Below, one piece after another: positions 52,201 through 62,528 of a stretch of 64,000 nucleotides of DNA (position 1 is the first letter of the stretch; every line of letters begins with the position of its first letter). This stretch comes from Amoebophrya sp. A120 (lineage: Eukaryota > Sar > Dinophyceae > Syndiniales > Amoebophryaceae), in contig CAJINV010000007.1 of the NCBI GenBank assembly GCA_905178155.1, positions 522,912 to 586,911 on the forward strand, given 5' to 3'. Below the pieces are notes generated by a model. The model was not told the DNA's origin and made no database searches. It saw only the letters and a list, made by a program, of their open reading frames with translations. A program made the position numbers and the translations under genes.

Positions 52201-55200
52201 GCAACTGGCGACGACGAATAGTGCTGGCAATATTGCCAACATGACTAACGGAAATTTTGGAGGACCTATGGGTAGTACTAGTGGTGTCTCGCTCCACCTC
52301 GGGCCTGGTGCAACTACAGCGCAGGGAGCCCCGGCACTACAACTACATCAACATCCAGGTTTGACACCCACTACCAATTCCCCAGCGACCTTCGGGAGTA
52401 GTAACCACTTGCAAGCGCAGCAGACGCAGCAGCGGCGGCTGTCCGGCCGGGGGAGCTTGATGGTGAAGGACGGGAAAGTTTTCAATGCGAGAGACAGAAC
52501 CTTGTCGCTGGTTAATACTGGAGGTGCAAATCATGCCACGTCTATTGGCGCAAGAGCAACTTCTGGCGGACAAAATTTCAATGCAGAAATTATGACAAAC
52601 CTGGGCAGCGCTTCCACGTCCCACTCCCGCCGCACATCGCGGGTCGCGATGGAGGGACTGACGGAAGACGGAGAAAGCGTCCGGTTTTTCGATTTGAAAA
52701 ATCTCCCGGTGCGGTCGGATTCCGGGATTAGTTCGAGCAGTGGTGGCGGGGAAAATGAGGAGGAGGAAATCGATCAGGGTCATCATCTCGATCTGGGTGC
52801 AATTGTGGATCAAATCAAGGAGAAAGAACAGGAAGATTTTTGCAAGTCTGAAGAAGATCCTCCTGCGCCTTCCGCGCCGGTGCAGATTCTGGTAAACTCG
52901 TCTATCACTGGCACCGCTCCTCCGGTGCCTCCCGCGGCCGGGAACAAGCGTCGAACCTTGATGATGCCGACATTGTTGGATGTGGAAGAAGACGAAGAGG
53001 AAAGTCAGACCGTTGAACACGAGGTGGAAAAAAATGATACTGCACCTCCTGCTGTTCTTGATCTTGACCAAAATGCCAACCCGTCCACGACAGAGAAACA
53101 GGACGGTGGGGGGACAGTGGCTGTTGCGGAACAAGATGGAATTGCAAGTGATCCCGCTGCACTCTCGTCAGAAGCTGCAACTAGTGCAGTTGGTCCGCCT
53201 TCTCAGACAAACATTCAAAACCGGCCGCCCAGTATTCATGTGGAAAGACCACTGCAAACCGGGAACAATGTTCATTCAACATCCGAGAGCCCTTCAAACA
53301 ATTCCGTGTCGGTAATCTCCCCTATGTCGAATTCCAATTCTATCAGCCTACCGCCGCCCTGTATCGTTCTCCACTCCCCCGGCGGGGCAAATTCGAATTT
53401 GAACGTCGCGAACACTGGTGGAATGGCGAAGAGTTTGGCCACTAGCATTGCGGAAGAGGCAGGTGGTGATAATGGAGAAGAGGAGAAAGACGCAGATGAC
53501 CAAGGAGAATACTACGACATCTTTGTCGGCCCCGCGGAGTCGCGGCTGCCGTCGAAGACGAGGATGGGTGCGGAGGAGGAAGATGAGAGCCCGGGGCAAG
53601 GCGTTTCGCCGTCTCTATTTCCCCGGCCGAGCATCGCAGTAATCAAGGCGCCGGAGGATGTGAAGAGGATCGAGCAAGAAAACGGCACGGCGCAACATGG
53701 AGGTAAAGACACAACGTCGGAAAAGGAAGGCGAAGGAGAAAATAAATCCGCCAGCGGAAACACAATTACTGTGACAGGAATAGTAGATTCCCAGGGCGAC
53801 GCTACTTCATCCACCCCGATTCTTGCAGATGGAGCAAGCACAACTTCTACGGCGCTTGTCCCCGCCGCCCAGCATTTCCATTCCCGAGAGCGGCGGAACA
53901 GCTTCACGCCGAATCTAGGCGGAACTCTCGCTGGAACTCCAGGAGCCGGAACAAGCACCATGACAAACTTGACACCACTCGCCCAGCAGCAGCGGAATTC
54001 TCTCTTTCTCAGCCAGCAAATGATAAACCAGCAAAACCGCCCCAGCGTCGCACTGCAATTACCGGACCATATGAATGCAGCTTCGGTATCGAATGCAAAA
54101 ATGTCTGGGTCTGGAAACTTGTGATGCAAGTCCGTGAACAATAAGTGCTCTGTAATGCGCCGCCAAGCATGACAAGTTTTTTCGTGCTTCTGTGATGCGT
54201 ATTTCGCATGAGAAACTGCGCTTTTGCATGACAGACCAGAGGACCTCTTGGTCGCCGCGCAATACAAAGTGCAGAGTCATGCCAGACTACCATGACAATC
54301 TTCCAGACCCAGACATTTTTGCATTTGATATTCGGGGGGTATGAACAACTACATGCGGCGGCGAAGTTCCGTCACCGCGCAGCTGATGTTGGCGGAGTCC
54401 AGACGAAATTCGAGACGGATTAGTGGGGTGTTGAACAGTGGTCCAGATGGGGCTGCTGCAGGCGGACAATCCGCGGCGCAGCAGTTTCTCTCTCCTCTCT
54501 CCTCCGACTCCTTGCTGAACCTCCGGCGCCCGAGCAACTACGACACTCTGAAGAATTATTTTCAGCTATTACGATGAAAAATGCCCCCACCCCACACTTG
54601 GCAGCATTTGTATTGCAAACCGTTCCAATAGAAACATTTCCCGTCTTGCATATCTCAGCATCACAAATTTTCCATGCTGAATAGCTCGAATTTGTGTTGC
54701 CAAGGGGCCCTACAGCAGTCGGATCTGTTATGCAAAAGGCATCTTGCGCACCTAGCTTCTGCATCAGAAAGGCTCGCAATCCTTTCATGCAAGACGAAAA
54801 GCTTTCATTTGGAAACTTTGCATGACAAACTTCTGCAAATTCCGGGATGGGGTGGCATTTTTCATTGTAATATCAGCAACGGGTGAGTTTTATGGCGAAC
54901 TACGTGCCGTTCGATATCAAAAGGAAAAATCCCCCCTCCCCATATCAAAATGGAAATTTGTAATGCTGATTTGGGGTCACAAATCATCTTTGTCTTGCCT
55001 ATAGGGCAATAGGAGCCATGTGGCGCATTCCAAAGCCAATCTGCCATGCGCTTTCGGCTACTGCAAACCTGTTTGCCATGTGTACTTGCTAGCCTTCCGC
55101 ATACCCAAACAGGCTCAGAAAATGCCGCCAAGCACTTTCTGCAAGACAAACCTGATTTGTGTACTCAAATCCAGCATCAGAAACTTCGTTTTGATATGGG

Positions 55201-57583
55201 GAGGGGGGATTTTTCCTCGCAATGTTCGAGCGGGATTTTTCCACCACCAGCAGTGCGGGCTTTTACGAGAACGGAGCGATGTATGAATTGCAAAAATGTC
55301 TGGGTCTGGAAGATTGGAACTTGTGATGCTACCTTTGGACTCTACATGAAGTCTGTATTGCATGAACAGCAAAAGAGGTGTAATTTGTGCTACGCGGAGA
55401 GGGCATTTATCATGCGGTATGAGCATCACAAAGCCCTCGCAAAATCTCTGATGCTAGGGCATGCATCACAGACCTCATGGGGCATGCAAAATATGCATGA
55501 CAAACTGCTGCACTCTTCCAGACCCAGACATTTTTGCAATCCATACGATGGTTGGTTCTGGTTTTTCTGGTGACCACCACCAACAGCAGCTTATCCTGGG
55601 CAAAAACGTCCCCACCCCATGGTGAAGTTGGTAAATCTGCAACGCAAACCTCCAAGTTTTGGGAGTTGTGCATGACAAGTTTCCATCTTCAGTGTTGTGC
55701 CAGTTAGCAAAGGAAGCCGCATGAGAAAGCCATTTTGTCATGCTCTTTCCAGCATTAAAAACACGATTAGAAATGCCTCTTATGGAGATGCGCATTACAG
55801 ATGCTCCTGGCATTGCGCATTTGTATGACAACTCTGGGATGGGGACGTTTTTACATAGGATACAGCTTTCCATGTCGCAACAGGAACTGGAACTGCAGAG
55901 TTTGCTGCTTTCCGAAGATTTGGATGACAACGATCAGGACGACGACAACATTGGCCTAGATCTAAATGTATCAACTGCAAATAGGTCGCCTGGTAGTTCG
56001 GGATTAGTGCAGGAGTAGTTTGTCATGCAGGTTTTGGATGCCTGGCGAGGACTGGAATACTGGGTATAGCATCACAGGTAATAATCATGCAAGGGTTCTT
56101 TTGCAGTGCCAATGCGTATCCTGCATAAGAAATTGAAATACCGTTCCAACATGGCCAACAGTGGGCATCTTGTGCTACCCTCGCAAGGCAAATTTTTGTA
56201 CTGATCTACAGGACGCATGACAAGCTGCAGTTACTTCCCGAGGACCCAAGTGTATTTGCAATGCATAAAACGCCGCGCAAGAGGAACTCCACTGTGTTGG
56301 CGAGTGGCGGACGATCTACCTGCCGCAGCCGCTCGGGGCCGCGCATCGGGAATTTACGAAATACCCGAACACCCCGTTGAGTGTGTTATACGTGGACAAC
56401 AGTAGTGGCTGTGAAAATGATATTACAGATACGTCAACCATAACGGCGACTTCCCCCGCGTGGCCCTACTTCCTGATCGGTCTACTTTCTCTCCCCGCGT
56501 TGCTGCGCGTGATACCCCCGAAATTAGAAACGCCAGAGTTGCTGAATTCTGGTTTGCCTGGGGGCGGCGGAAACGGGGAGCAACTTCTAGATCAGCAGAA
56601 CAGCAGCCAGAACGTGCGGCGCGGCCGATTTTGCACGTTGCCGATTTTTACGCACAAGTGAAAATGCAAAAGGAAGATCAGTGTAAGGCCAATTTTTACG
56701 TGTGAAGTGGAGAGAAGCTGCTCCTTCGCGGCTTGACAAGTTGAGGGCGGTGTGTGAATGTGAATACTTTTCATGCAGCAAACACTATCTATGCTCCGAA
56801 GTAGAGAACAAAAGAATGTAGAAGTACCGCAGTCAAAGTCATGCTGCAGTGCAAGGTCTGTGATTCTTATTCTTTTGAAGTACCTCCAACTCATCTGAGA
56901 AGTTGGCTGGTCGAGTGATCTTCATCTTTTTGCGATCCATAGCTCCGGGTGGCTTTCTCCTGACAGACGGCAGTTCCCACGTGGTGTTTTTCAGTCCAAG
57001 CAGTAATGCGATCTGTAAGGATCATCACACAGGCCCACGGAGTTCCTCGACCTCGCAGTCAGCTGTTGCCCCTCGTCACGGAGCTGCTGCCCCTGCGGCC
57101 TACCAGAATTATTTCAAAAATAATTCCTCCAGCAAACATAGTAACACCACCAGTACAAGCTCTACTTCTGCCTCTGGAAATCTTAACGCGAGCAGGTCAA
57201 CATCTTCACGACAGCAGCAGCAGCTCATTCCCATTGCCGGTTCCGGAAAGCGGGGCTACCTAGACGGACCCCTGGAATTTAGCAAGCTTGACTGCCCCGC
57301 GGGCTTGTGTCAGGACCCGCACACGCAGCTCGTGTACGTGTGCGACAAAAACAACCATGTGATACGGCAGCTAGATTTCACCACCGGTTTGATCACAACT
57401 GTTTGCGGCAATGGGCAGCAAGGCAACGCAGACAGCTGCTACCGCATGTTTCAAAACCTGGACAACCCCAGTTCGGTGTCCTTCTCGGAGCCGCGGTTCC
57501 TCTTGATCAGTTGCAGTGACAATTCTGTGCGGAAATTTGATGTCCGGAGCGGCGTGCTGGAAACCGTGCTGATTGGCAGTTAA
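43220..57583 (+). CDS. Very large NHL/beta-propeller protein, 18 introners
   Basis: About 3,120 aa if all joins hold. Exons: 43220-43333, 43604-43654, 43922-43945, 44235-44431, 44660-48109, 48400-48456, 48787-49543, 49818-50194, 50462-50619, 50891-51584, 51911-52003, 52180-54086, 54336-54566, 54878-54914, 55230-55281, 55551-55591, 55868-55968, 56273-56657 and 56947-57583. NHL-like blades are spread along the chain: FNGFIYCADSVAHVIWRWH, VSGIAVCASRNCLFVLDTDN followed by DALRKIHL, ILFVSDYWNNVIRSVNL, NGILYVLDAEYIHYINV, FLLTDGSSHVVFFS and LVYVCDKNNHVIRQLDF. Such propellers act as binding scaffolds. Between the blades are very long Ser/Asn/Gly/Gln-rich segments. Exon 3 is 24 nt. The last junction is tentative: if it is wrong, the protein stops at 56661 (2,909 aa) and the final blades at 56947-57583 belong elsewhere, although no ATG is apparent there. 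Confidence 0.72.
43334..43598. mobile_element. Introner, family A
   Basis: Identical GCCAG flanks. Removal joins NGIRQ to LAGNA in frame. Confidence 0.92.
43655..43916. mobile_element. Introner, family A
   Basis: Identical AATCA flanks. Removal joins FFEES to QRQFI in frame. Confidence 0.92.
43946..44229. mobile_element. Introner, family B (diverged)
   Basis: Flanks ACAAC and TCACC (3 of 5). Removal joins FILNN to CFNLL in frame. The upstream exon is just 24 nt. Confidence 0.8.
44432..44654. mobile_element. Introner, family D (CACTGT variant)
   Basis: Flanks GGGTC and GGTTC (4 of 5). Removal joins LNRGS to GGGSS in frame. Confidence 0.88.
48110..48394. mobile_element. Introner, family B
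   Basis: Identical ACGCT flanks. Removal joins VRETL to LKLVP in frame. It follows a 3.45-kb exon free of introners. Confidence 0.92.
48457..48781. mobile_element. Introner, family C
   Basis: Identical ATGGC flanks. Removal joins YSIMA to DEAPL in frame. Confidence 0.92.
49544..49812. mobile_element. Introner, family A (diverged core)
   Basis: Identical TGGTG flanks. Removal joins PKGLV to QIRTI in frame, completing an NHL blade. Confidence 0.88.
50195..50456. mobile_element. Introner, family B (diverged)
   Basis: Identical GAGCT flanks. Removal joins AQTEL to WDSLA in frame. Confidence 0.9.
50620..50885. mobile_element. Introner, family A
   Basis: Flanks ACTGT and ACTGC (4 of 5). Removal joins TGEL to YGNSH in frame. 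Confidence 0.9.
51585..51905. mobile_element. Introner, family C
   Basis: Identical GGGTC flanks. Removal joins SRRGS to SLNLL in frame. This copy shows what the introner at 3130 would look like without its retroposon. Confidence 0.92.
52004..52174. mobile_element. Introner, family F (short)
   Basis: Identical AAATC flanks. Removal joins QRRKS to SVAAL in frame. Closely related to 40014-40186. Confidence 0.92.
54087..54330. mobile_element. Introner, family A
   Basis: Identical TTCGG flanks. Removal joins NAAS to GGMNN in frame. Reverse orientation relative to 7612-7869. Confidence 0.92.
54567..54872. mobile_element. Introner, family C variant (GAAAAATGCCCCC)
   Basis: Ends TATTACGATGAAAAATGCCC and complement. 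Identical TCAGC flanks. Removal joins NYFQ to QRVSF in frame. Same left terminus as 31500. Confidence 0.9.
54915..55224. mobile_element. Introner, family C (right end AATG)
   Basis: Identical TTCGA flanks although the right end reads CGCAATG rather than CGATA. Removal joins YVPFE to RDFST in frame. Confidence 0.88.
55282..55545. mobile_element. Introner, family A
   Basis: Identical CGATG flanks. Removal joins NGAM to VGSGF in frame. Confidence 0.92.
55592..55862. mobile_element. Introner, family B
   Basis: Identical CAGCT flanks. Removal joins HQQQL to SMSQQ in frame. The upstream exon is 41 nt. Confidence 0.92.
55969..56267. mobile_element. Introner, family A (strongly diverged)
   Basis: Flanks AAATG and AAACG (4 of 5). 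TIRs are imperfect (TGCAAATA on both arms). Removal joins LDLN to AAQEE in frame and bypasses an in-frame stop at 56015-56020. Confidence 0.8.
56658..56941. mobile_element. Tentative introner, unclassified
   Basis: Weak inverted ends (GCAAAAGGAAGATCA near the left, complement of GCAAAAAGATGAAGATCA at the right). Flanks CACAA and GCTCC do not match. The element-plus-5 rule joins FTHK to GGFLL in frame and avoids the TGA at 56659. Confidence 0.45.
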
Positions 57584-58665
57584 GGAAACGACCCTGAAAT
57601 TTTTTTTATCCCTGAATTCTTTTTTTTTTTGATTTGTTTCAAGTGTAACGACTTGTACTTTGGAATTTGGATTAGTGCGTTTGTAGTATTCGAAAAAGAA
57701 AAAGTTAAAATTTTCAAGTAAGTAAATAGATTATTTGCTAAAGTAGAAAGTAACCGAAGTTGGTCTTGGGATGATTTCTATTATTTTGGTATTTGTGCAC
57801 CTTTGTCCACCGGGAAAAATAAAAAATCAACATGGCCCCGGGTTCACAGGTTTTTGGAAAACAAGTCTATCACGACGTAGAGAGATAGATTCCGATCGGC
57901 TTGCAAAAAGCTGCATAACAAGATGAGACGGGGGGGATATGATGTAAGCCCTACCATAGGCAGGGTCGAAGATTTGATGTTAAGTAGTGCCACCTCCAGG
58001 CAACAAGAATAAGACCAATCACCAGGATATAGTTGAAAGCAGCGAGGACCTCCCGGAATAAAGACAGGCGCCAACGGCGAATAATGCGCGCGCCGGAACT
58101 TGTTTACCTTTACGTCGTGTTCAGCTCAGGGGATTGGGTATTCCAAGAAAAATCACGACAGCAGGGAGACGTTGTCTCGGCGTCGCGGGTCGTCGGTAGG
58201 GGGGCAAAAGTAGAATTTCGGAAAGGAGCTGCACGAAAAACACCGGGAAAGTTTTTACAGGGGGAGCAGGATCATGTCGGGAGCTCGTTGTACTCAGGAG
58301 CAGAAATTTATTTTCGGTGTCGTGGTACCGATTCTAGATCTAGATCTAGTCCATGACAACAAGGATTGCACGTAGTAGATACTGCATGTCGGTTGTTTCG
58401 GTACTAATTTCTTAAGTGGAGCGGTAATGTTTAGATCACGACTCTGTATTGAAAAGAACATGAAGAGCAACAGTGGACGAGATATCTTCATACCCTTGGT
58501 ACGTCGAGCTCAATGAAAACAACAAGTGTGCAATTATAGTAGTAAGACGAAGATATACATATACTTGGTTTATTTTTGTATTTCATTTCCGTTTCCCCCA
58601 GCGCCAGCGCCGCCACGTGGTGCATTTCCGTCTCCACAAATAAGCCGCGTAAAGAAGCGCAGTAG
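57584..58665. other. Intergenic, no supported gene
   Basis: T-rich just after the stop. Contains AGATCTAGATCTAGATCTAG near 58335. Short frames only. Confidence 0.45.
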
Positions 58666-60263
58666 ATGAAAATGACAACATCAGTGAACGACATCCAGCT
58701 CCTGTCCGGCGCAACGAAGGCAGATGGGCTAGAGGCAATCGCCCATTGCATATGGATTGCACATATGTCTGGGTCTGGGAGGATGCAAGGTTTGTCATGC
58801 TTGTCTGGCATGACTGAAGAGTTTGTGATGCATGTCCACGAAGAGACCCTCTTGCTTATCAAAACGCAGTTTTTCATGCGGAAAGCGCAACACTATCACT
58901 AAGCCGCGCAAAGATTTCTCATGCTTGGCTGTGCATTACAGAGAACTCGGATTCGCTACTTATTCACAAATCAGCATTACAAGTTTCAGACATATTTGCA
59001 CTCGATATTGCAGGATACACAACGACGAGCCGGTCGCGGTGTGGCGTGTGAATCCGGAGTATGCAAGAAAAAACTGTTTAAGAAGTGTAACTTTCTTGGA
59101 GGAATAGCATTACTGCATGACACAGAAGACCTGTCATGCGCGGCTAGTATGTGAAAACACGCACGAAAAGAGCCTCTGACGCATGTCCAGCATGACAGGT
59201 GTAGAGTGTCTCGTATCGAGTCTCCAACTCAAAGTTACACTTACACAGTTTTTTCGATAAGGAGAGCCTTGACGTGAGGTGGAAGCAGAGCGCACCTCCT
59301 TGGCCGTGTTTTCCGTTGTTCGCCCCTTGTTTACCCCTTGTGTACATGGACAACAGGATCGAAAGGGGACATTTGCAGCACACGCTGTACATTCTGGGCA
59401 AGAAGAACATCTACAACTTCGTCTTCCCATACGACGTGGGGGCAAAGAAAGCGGGCTGCAACCGGTGTTGCTACACCTGTTGCTATCACGCCAAGACGGG
59501 CTACGAGCCTTTGCGCGTCATGCGGCCCGACGCTTGGGTAGAGAATGTGTGCCACCCCCGCTGCCATCATGTCGATGCCGTGTATCCAAGTAGAAAAAAC
59601 CGTCTCAGTCGCGAATCGCTTTGCAGGAGCCTCAGCACTACAAATTCAGTCTCTAGTATGATGACAGCACTACACGTCGACCAAGAAGTCGCTGTGACGC
59701 GTCAGACTGATGAGAGAAAGCACGCACTTTCTAATCGCATAGGAAGCATGATAAATAAACGTCTCAGGGAATGTCCGCATCACAAGTTGACTAAGGCATT
59801 TTTTTGTCGCGATACCGTCAAAATCATGGCGCCGTTTGACTCATCGCTGAACCACCAGCGCGGTGAAAACAAGGGCCACAATGACGGATGGTTCGCGATG
59901 TATGTGTCTAATCCGGAGGAAACCTGCACGATGATCAACAACGCGCTTTACCTATGCTGTGCAAAAGTATCGTACTCGTATTGCAATCATGCATATACAA
60001 ATCTTTTCCTTAAGGTAAATCAGCATTACATTTCGTATGCTGAAGAAATTTGTAATGCATTTATGCGAGTGCGATGCTTTTGCACTGCATATTACCTCGC
60101 CCGCCAGGAGGCAGTACAGACGCAGATGGAGACGCAGCCGCCTGCGGTTCCCGTTGGGAGCACGAAGGCCAAACTGCAGGAGTTCGCAGAAATGAGGGAC
60201 ATGGGCCTACTTTCCATCCAGGAGTTTGAAGACAAGAAGGCCGAGCTCCTCAGAGAAATGTAG
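58666..60263 (+). CDS. SHOCT-domain protein of unknown function
   Basis: Exons 58666-58750, 59013-59059, 59265-59582, 59820-59952 and 60097-60263 total 750 nt (249 aa). The middle has a Trp/Pro/Cys-rich segment (KQSAPPWPCFPLFAPCLP) and a Cys/His-dense stretch (CNRCCYTCCYH, then CHPRCHHVD) that could bind metal. The C-terminus (KLQEFAEMRDMGLLSIQEFE then DKKAELL) fits the SHOCT domain, a short helical motif found at the ends of proteins with membrane or lipid-related N-terminal domains. No transmembrane helix is obvious. Four introners interrupt 249 codons, about one per 62. The frame sum and domain give good support for the gene; function is unknown. Confidence 0.75.
58751..59007. mobile_element. 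Introner, family A (diverged)
   Basis: Identical TTGCA flanks. Removal joins IAHC to RIHND in frame. Confidence 0.88.
59060..59259. mobile_element. Introner, family D
   Basis: Flanks CGGAG and AGGAG (4 of 5). Removal joins RVNPE to SLDVR in frame. Confidence 0.88.
59583..59814. mobile_element. Introner, family D (diverged)
   Basis: Flanks CCGTG and CCGTC (4 of 5). Removal joins HVDAV to KIMAP in frame. Confidence 0.82.
59953..60091. mobile_element. Introner, family I (shortest, 139 bp)
   Basis: TIR TATGCTGTGCAAAAG and complement. Identical TTACC flanks. Removal joins NNALY to LARQE in frame. Confidence 0.9.
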
Positions 60264-61016
60264 AATCAGGTATCGAACTATTTCGAAGATAGAAGACAGG
60301 AGGTTATTTCGCTCGAAGTAAAAAGTAGAAATTCCATCGAGAATATTTGCTTAAGCGGAGGCTTTTCCGCGAACGAGTTTGTTGCAGTTCTTTGCTGCAA
60401 CACGTAGAAGAGGTACGCTGAGACGAGTTTGCGTCAGAACCAAAATTTAGATGTTGTCTATAATTTTTGAGCAGATCATCAACTCAGCGTCAACGTACTT
60501 ACCATCTTGAAAGAACACTCAAAATCATATCAAGCTCCTCAGTGTACTTAATGTTGAAGATCCAGATCCAGAAAAACACTTTACGATCTTCTTAATTCCG
60601 CGAAAAATCTAAAGGAGCTATCGACGATAAAAGGTGTTGAAGAAATGATCACTTGTTTATTCTCGGAAGGAAAAGCAAATTCGACAATAGCTGGTAATTC
60701 CGAAGGAGATCATTTTTTCGATTGACAGAATGGTACGAATACGACTACGACAACCTTAAATACAGATGGTATTTGCACGGAAAATGCGTTCAATCGCCAT
60801 CGGCGCAAGCACCCATTCCCGTGATACAACATTTTTCGTGTTTCTTCTCTTCAAATAATTCTTGGCAGGCGAAAAACTAGATTAATGCGACCGGTTGCCA
60901 GATTCTAGCGACAGACGAAACTACTAGTTTATTGTGGTAAGTAGAGCTTGAGTTTTTGTTTTAGAAGTTTTACGCTTTGGTAAACGAAACACAACGGCGA
61001 CCTAAATACAGACAAA
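60264..61016. other. Intergenic, no supported gene
   Basis: AT-rich with no ORF of note and no TIR element. Confidence 0.5.
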
Positions 61017-61548
61017 ATGGGGAACCCGCAGCGAGGCACGAAGAAAAAGAAGCAGAACAAGAAGGGGAAGACTTACAATGTGGTAAGAAAACAGCACGGG
61101 GGAAAGCCGAAAGACCATGATCAGGTAGAATTCTAAAGTTGAAGCTCGATGTAGTTGTTGCGCGAATTGCATCAGAATAATGAGGACCACTTTCGAAAAA
61201 TTGCGTGACAAAAATCTTCACTCTTTGTATTGCATGACAAAAATCTAAATCACTCTCACTCGAGTGTTGAAAGCGAAAGCTTTGTATTGCTTCATCACTA
61301 TGAAACCCCAGGTTCACGCCAACTTAAAGCCGGAGAACCGGGCGAAGATAGAAACGGAAACCGCGAAGAACTGCGACGAAGATTTGCCAGGTTTGGGCAG
61401 GAATTACTGCATTTCCTGCGACCAGCATTTTGTCACGAAAGAAGCGCGAGACGCCCACTTCAAGTCAAAGGCGCACAAAAGGAGGCTAAAGGCAGTTCTA
61501 TCCGACCCGCACACGCAGGCGGAGGCCGAAGAATTGGGGAAACATTAG
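61017..61548 (+). CDS. Bud20/ZNF593-type zinc-finger protein
   Basis: Exons 61017-61082 and 61312-61548 encode 100 aa. The N-terminus is very basic (GTKKKKQNKKGKTYN). VVHANLKPENRAKIE matches the conserved region before the finger in this family. The C2H2 finger is CISCDQHFVTKEARDAHFKS then KAHKRR, preceded by LPGLGRNY. Family members (yeast Bud20, human ZNF593) shuttle with pre-60S ribosomal particles and help their nuclear export. The 100-aa length is close to that of family members. One GT-AG intron (61083-61311) splits it; there is no introner. Recognition is strong. Confidence 0.9.
61083..61311 (+). other. GT-AG intron with introner-like interior motif
   Basis: Donor GTAAGA and acceptor ACCCCAG join TYNV to VHANL. 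The interior contains TGCGTGACAAAAATC and TTGCATGACAAAAATC, which resemble the internal motifs of the introners, but no TIR or 5-bp repeat remains. Confidence 0.85.
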
Positions 61549-62528
61549 CAGAGCAGATTTGTGTATTAAGAAAGAAGTGCACAAACGTCAGTGAAGCACG
61601 TTTTTTTTACAGACGCGGTTGTTATTGCGACCGAAGAAAAAAAAGCCTAAACTGGATTCCTGGAAAAATCTCTTTCCAGCAACCTGCGCGGGTCAATGTC
61701 CCTACTCTTGGCTTTGATTTCGCGCGGCGTTTAAGATGCAACAGCACGTGAACTACGTCTGTTCGATCGTCATTTGTGCAACAGATAATTCTTTTGTTGG
61801 TGTAGTGGAATTCCTGCAACAGACAATTCACGCTGGTGCGACTACTGGTCACTGGAAAAGAAAGGACTGATCTTGTACTTCAGGTGGCGATTTTCGAAGA
61901 TGAAGATTAAAAAAGAGAAGTAGTACATAGATCCAATTATAAGTTTGTCTTCGTCCACCTCTTTGTGTTGTCGCTGGACGGCAGGCAAGATCTTTGAGTT
62001 GATGATGGCACAGGATCGCGGTTCGTTTTTGAGATCATGGTCGATTCGGGTTGGTGGACACAAAGGATGGTAGTCTGGACGGGCATATTGTAGCTAAAAG
62101 ATTCTTCAACTTCAACTTAGAGCCCGGTCACGCCGTGATGAAGATGGTGATGATGATGATCGTATTGAGATGGGAGCAGCTCAGCCGTATTCCGTCTCCG
62201 TAGCACTATTCCTTCATTTTTGCGTTACGGTTACAGCCAAAACCATCAAACTAGTCGTGCGCCTACATCCACAGTCTAGCGCCTTTCTTTGGTTGACTCT
62301 CTCAATCGCGCTACCTCTCATCTAGTTCTAGTTCAGTAGACAGAAGAACTGATAGCACTTTCGAAGATTCTTTGTCGTCAATGTCTAGGTCAATACAGGC
62401 CTGTCGAAGACGCATTTATTCGACATTGTCACCACCTGCGAATACATGAGTACAACTTCTATGAAAACATAAACAAGCACCACTAGTACAATCGCATCCG
62501 CTCGTGAATAAAACCAATCCGAGGAAAA
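61549..62528. other. Intergenic; 5' part resembles flank of next gene
   Basis: 61575-61640 and 61929-62025 resemble 63486-63555 and 63706-63795 in order (shared GTGCACAAAC, then TATTG.GACC, then GATCCAA). No gene is supported. Confidence 0.4.
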
